Source: Alphaproteobacteria bacterium | GTDB taxonomy: Bacteria; Pseudomonadota; Alphaproteobacteria; GCA-2731375 | NCBI GenBank assembly: GCA_028281075.1 | Contig: JANQKO010000386.1 | Span: 1-6,017 of the forward strand | Reading direction: 5' to 3' | DNA: 6,017 nucleotides | Part shown: piece after piece, positions 5,565 through 6,017 of the stretch | How the letters are laid out: each line of letters starts with the position of its first letter | How positions within the stretch are numbered: position 1 is the stretch's first letter | Position numbers and translations under genes: made by a program | The notes under the pieces: model-generated | The model's input: the letters and a program-made list of their open reading frames with translations, nothing else | What the model was told of the DNA's origin: nothing | Databases searched by the model: none

Positions 5565-5807
5565 TCAGGCGAACGACTTGAAGGTGATGATGGTGAAGGT
5601 GTCCTTCACGCCGGCGATGAGCTGGATCTTCTCGTTGATGAAGCGGCCGATATCCATGTCGTCGTCGAGATAGCACTTCATCATCAGGTCGTACTGGCCC
5701 GAGATGGAATAGACCTCGGAGACCTGCTCGACATTCTCGACCGCGTCGCTGGCGACGTCGTAGGTCCTGCCCAACTCGCACTTCACCATGGCGAAGATCG
5801 TTTGCAT
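5565..5807 (-). CDS. Stand-alone Lrp/AsnC ligand-binding (RAM) domain protein
   Basis: Eighty residues covering a single alpha-beta Lrp/AsnC effector-binding domain: an opening strand MQTIFAMVKCEL, the helix TYDVASDAVENVEQV, the conserved SEVYSISGQYDLMMKCYLDD (including the G-x-YD signature, near 37-40), the helix IGRFINEKIQLIAGV and the last strand DTFTIITFKSF. In full-length Lrp proteins this domain follows a DNA-binding helix-turn-helix, which is absent here; the protein starts directly at the domain, and the ATG has AGGGG eight bases upstream. Such minimal RAM-only proteins form oligomers that bind amino acids and may modulate enzymes or full-length Lrp regulators. Being the first gene of an operon with an aminotransferase suggests it senses that enzyme's amino acid substrate or product (inference). 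It is not a truncated relic: its frame is clean and it has its own ribosome-binding site. Confidence 0.9.
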   Translation of the reverse strand: MQTIFAMVKCELGRTYDVASDAVENVEQVSEVYSISGQYDLMMKCYLDDDMDIGRFINEKIQLIAGVKDTFTIITFKSFA

Positions 5808-5905
5808 CGCGCCTACCCCTATGAAGCTCGGAGCGGGACCGGTCGGATGCCGGTCCCGGAAACCGGTTACGGCCGGCGAACCGGACGCAGGAGGAAGGCT
5901 GGCAC
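5808..5905. promoter_or_regulatory. Divergent intergenic region with inverted repeat
   Basis: Ninety-eight bases between the divergent starts of the RAM-domain gene (leftward) and the membrane protein gene (rightward). It contains a perfect 9-bp-arm inverted repeat, CGGGACCGG (5834-5842) and CCGGTCCCG (5850-5858), with a 7-base loop, and a separate 8-base palindrome AACCGGTT at 5861-5868. These could be operators for either gene or a leader hairpin on the rightward transcript. No T-run follows, so a terminator is unlikely. I see no clear -35/-10 pair. Confidence 0.45.
5889..5898 (+). promoter_or_regulatory. Strong ribosome-binding site deciding a GTG start
   Basis: AGGAGGAAGG lies seven bases before the GTG at 5906. 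It is the strongest Shine-Dalgarno match in the window and is the main reason for calling a gene start on a GTG codon there. Confidence 0.7.
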
Positions 5906-6017
5906 GTGATCACCCAGGCCGACAACCGGTTTATCGTCCTGGCGGTCGCCGTCCTTGCGGCGGCCGTTGCGGGCGGCCTTTTCGGGGCGTGGCTTGCGGC
6001 GGGCCTTGGGCTGCGCC
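5906..6017 (+). CDS. N-terminus of a membrane protein (partial, cut by window end)
   Basis: Thirty-seven codons are visible, starting with GTG after a strong ribosome-binding site. The product begins MITQADNR, a short polar stretch, then turns into a long hydrophobic run (residues 9-35, rich in Ala, Val, Leu and Gly) consistent with a first transmembrane helix or signal anchor with the N-terminus in the cytosol. No stop occurs before the window end. Too little is present to assign a family. It is divergent from the RAM-domain/aminotransferase operon and may share its control region. Confidence 0.65.
   Translation, partial: MITQADNRFIVLAVAVLAAAVAGGLFGAWLAAGLGLR

Noticed and set aside
5834..5858. 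Intrinsic terminator at the 9-bp-arm inverted repeat
   Set aside because: It lies between two divergent gene starts and no T-run follows on either strand, so a regulatory or leader role is more sensible.
4944..5909. Plus-strand open frame of 321 codons opposite the aminotransferase and RAM-domain genes
   Set aside because: Gly/Val/Arg/His-rich shadow of two well-supported minus-strand genes; no recognisable domain.
4981..5925. Minus-strand open frame of 314 codons overlapping the aminotransferase and RAM-domain genes
   Set aside because: Arg-rich shadow frame; the real genes in this interval read in other frames with clear motifs.

Overview
The window is a 6 kb, GC-rich (roughly two thirds G+C) bacterial segment with tightly packed genes on both strands. 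The GC content, codon choice, and gene types (aryl/acyl-CoA catabolism genes with a MarR regulator, a Tat-type intradiol dioxygenase, a GIY-YIG gene beside dispersed palindromic repeats) suggest an alphaproteobacterium, perhaps Rhodospirillales-like. That placement is inference; there is no rRNA or other marker in the window.

Region 1 (1-1770, minus strand) is a three-gene operon read leftward: a short-chain dehydrogenase/reductase, a MarR-family regulator 12 nt downstream, and an acyl-CoA dehydrogenase-like gene whose ATG overlaps the MarR stop (TGATG). An AT-rich island with nested inverted repeats (1725-1763) sits at the operon's promoter and is the best candidate MarR operator. The set fits a CoA-linked (possibly aromatic) acid degradation route controlled by its own repressor. 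The last gene is odd. After about 88 residues of acyl-CoA dehydrogenase N-terminus it continues in frame into a near-perfect CDP-alcohol phosphatidyltransferase signature and runs off the window edge, so it is either a true chimera or an assembly or recombination junction.

Region 2 (1771-2367) is a repeat-bearing spacer plus a small gene. Two copies of a 29-bp palindromic repeat lie head to head (1833-1861 and 1955-1983) with a small separate palindrome between them. A 97-aa GIY-YIG domain protein (minus) follows immediately.

Region 3 (2368-4239) is a divergent pair. A 380-aa uncharacterised protein with SAM-methyltransferase-like features is on the minus strand. A Tat-signal-bearing intradiol ring-cleavage dioxygenase is on the plus strand. 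About 60 nt separate their starts.

Region 4 (4236-5807, minus) is a two-gene operon: a stand-alone Lrp/AsnC ligand-binding (RAM) domain protein followed by a class III PLP aminotransferase of the glutamate-1-semialdehyde aminomutase-like group. The aminotransferase stop codon overlaps the dioxygenase stop codon tail to tail. A 98-nt divergent spacer containing a 9-bp-arm inverted repeat separates this operon from the start of a membrane protein gene (5906 onward, plus) that is cut by the window end.

I see no CRISPR array, tRNA, rRNA or complete insertion sequence. Nothing here amounts to a clear new defence or mobile system. The observations most worth checking are the chimeric gene at the left edge, the repeat pair next to the GIY-YIG gene, the methyltransferase-like protein with a large insertion, and the HTH-less Lrp domain paired with an aminotransferase.
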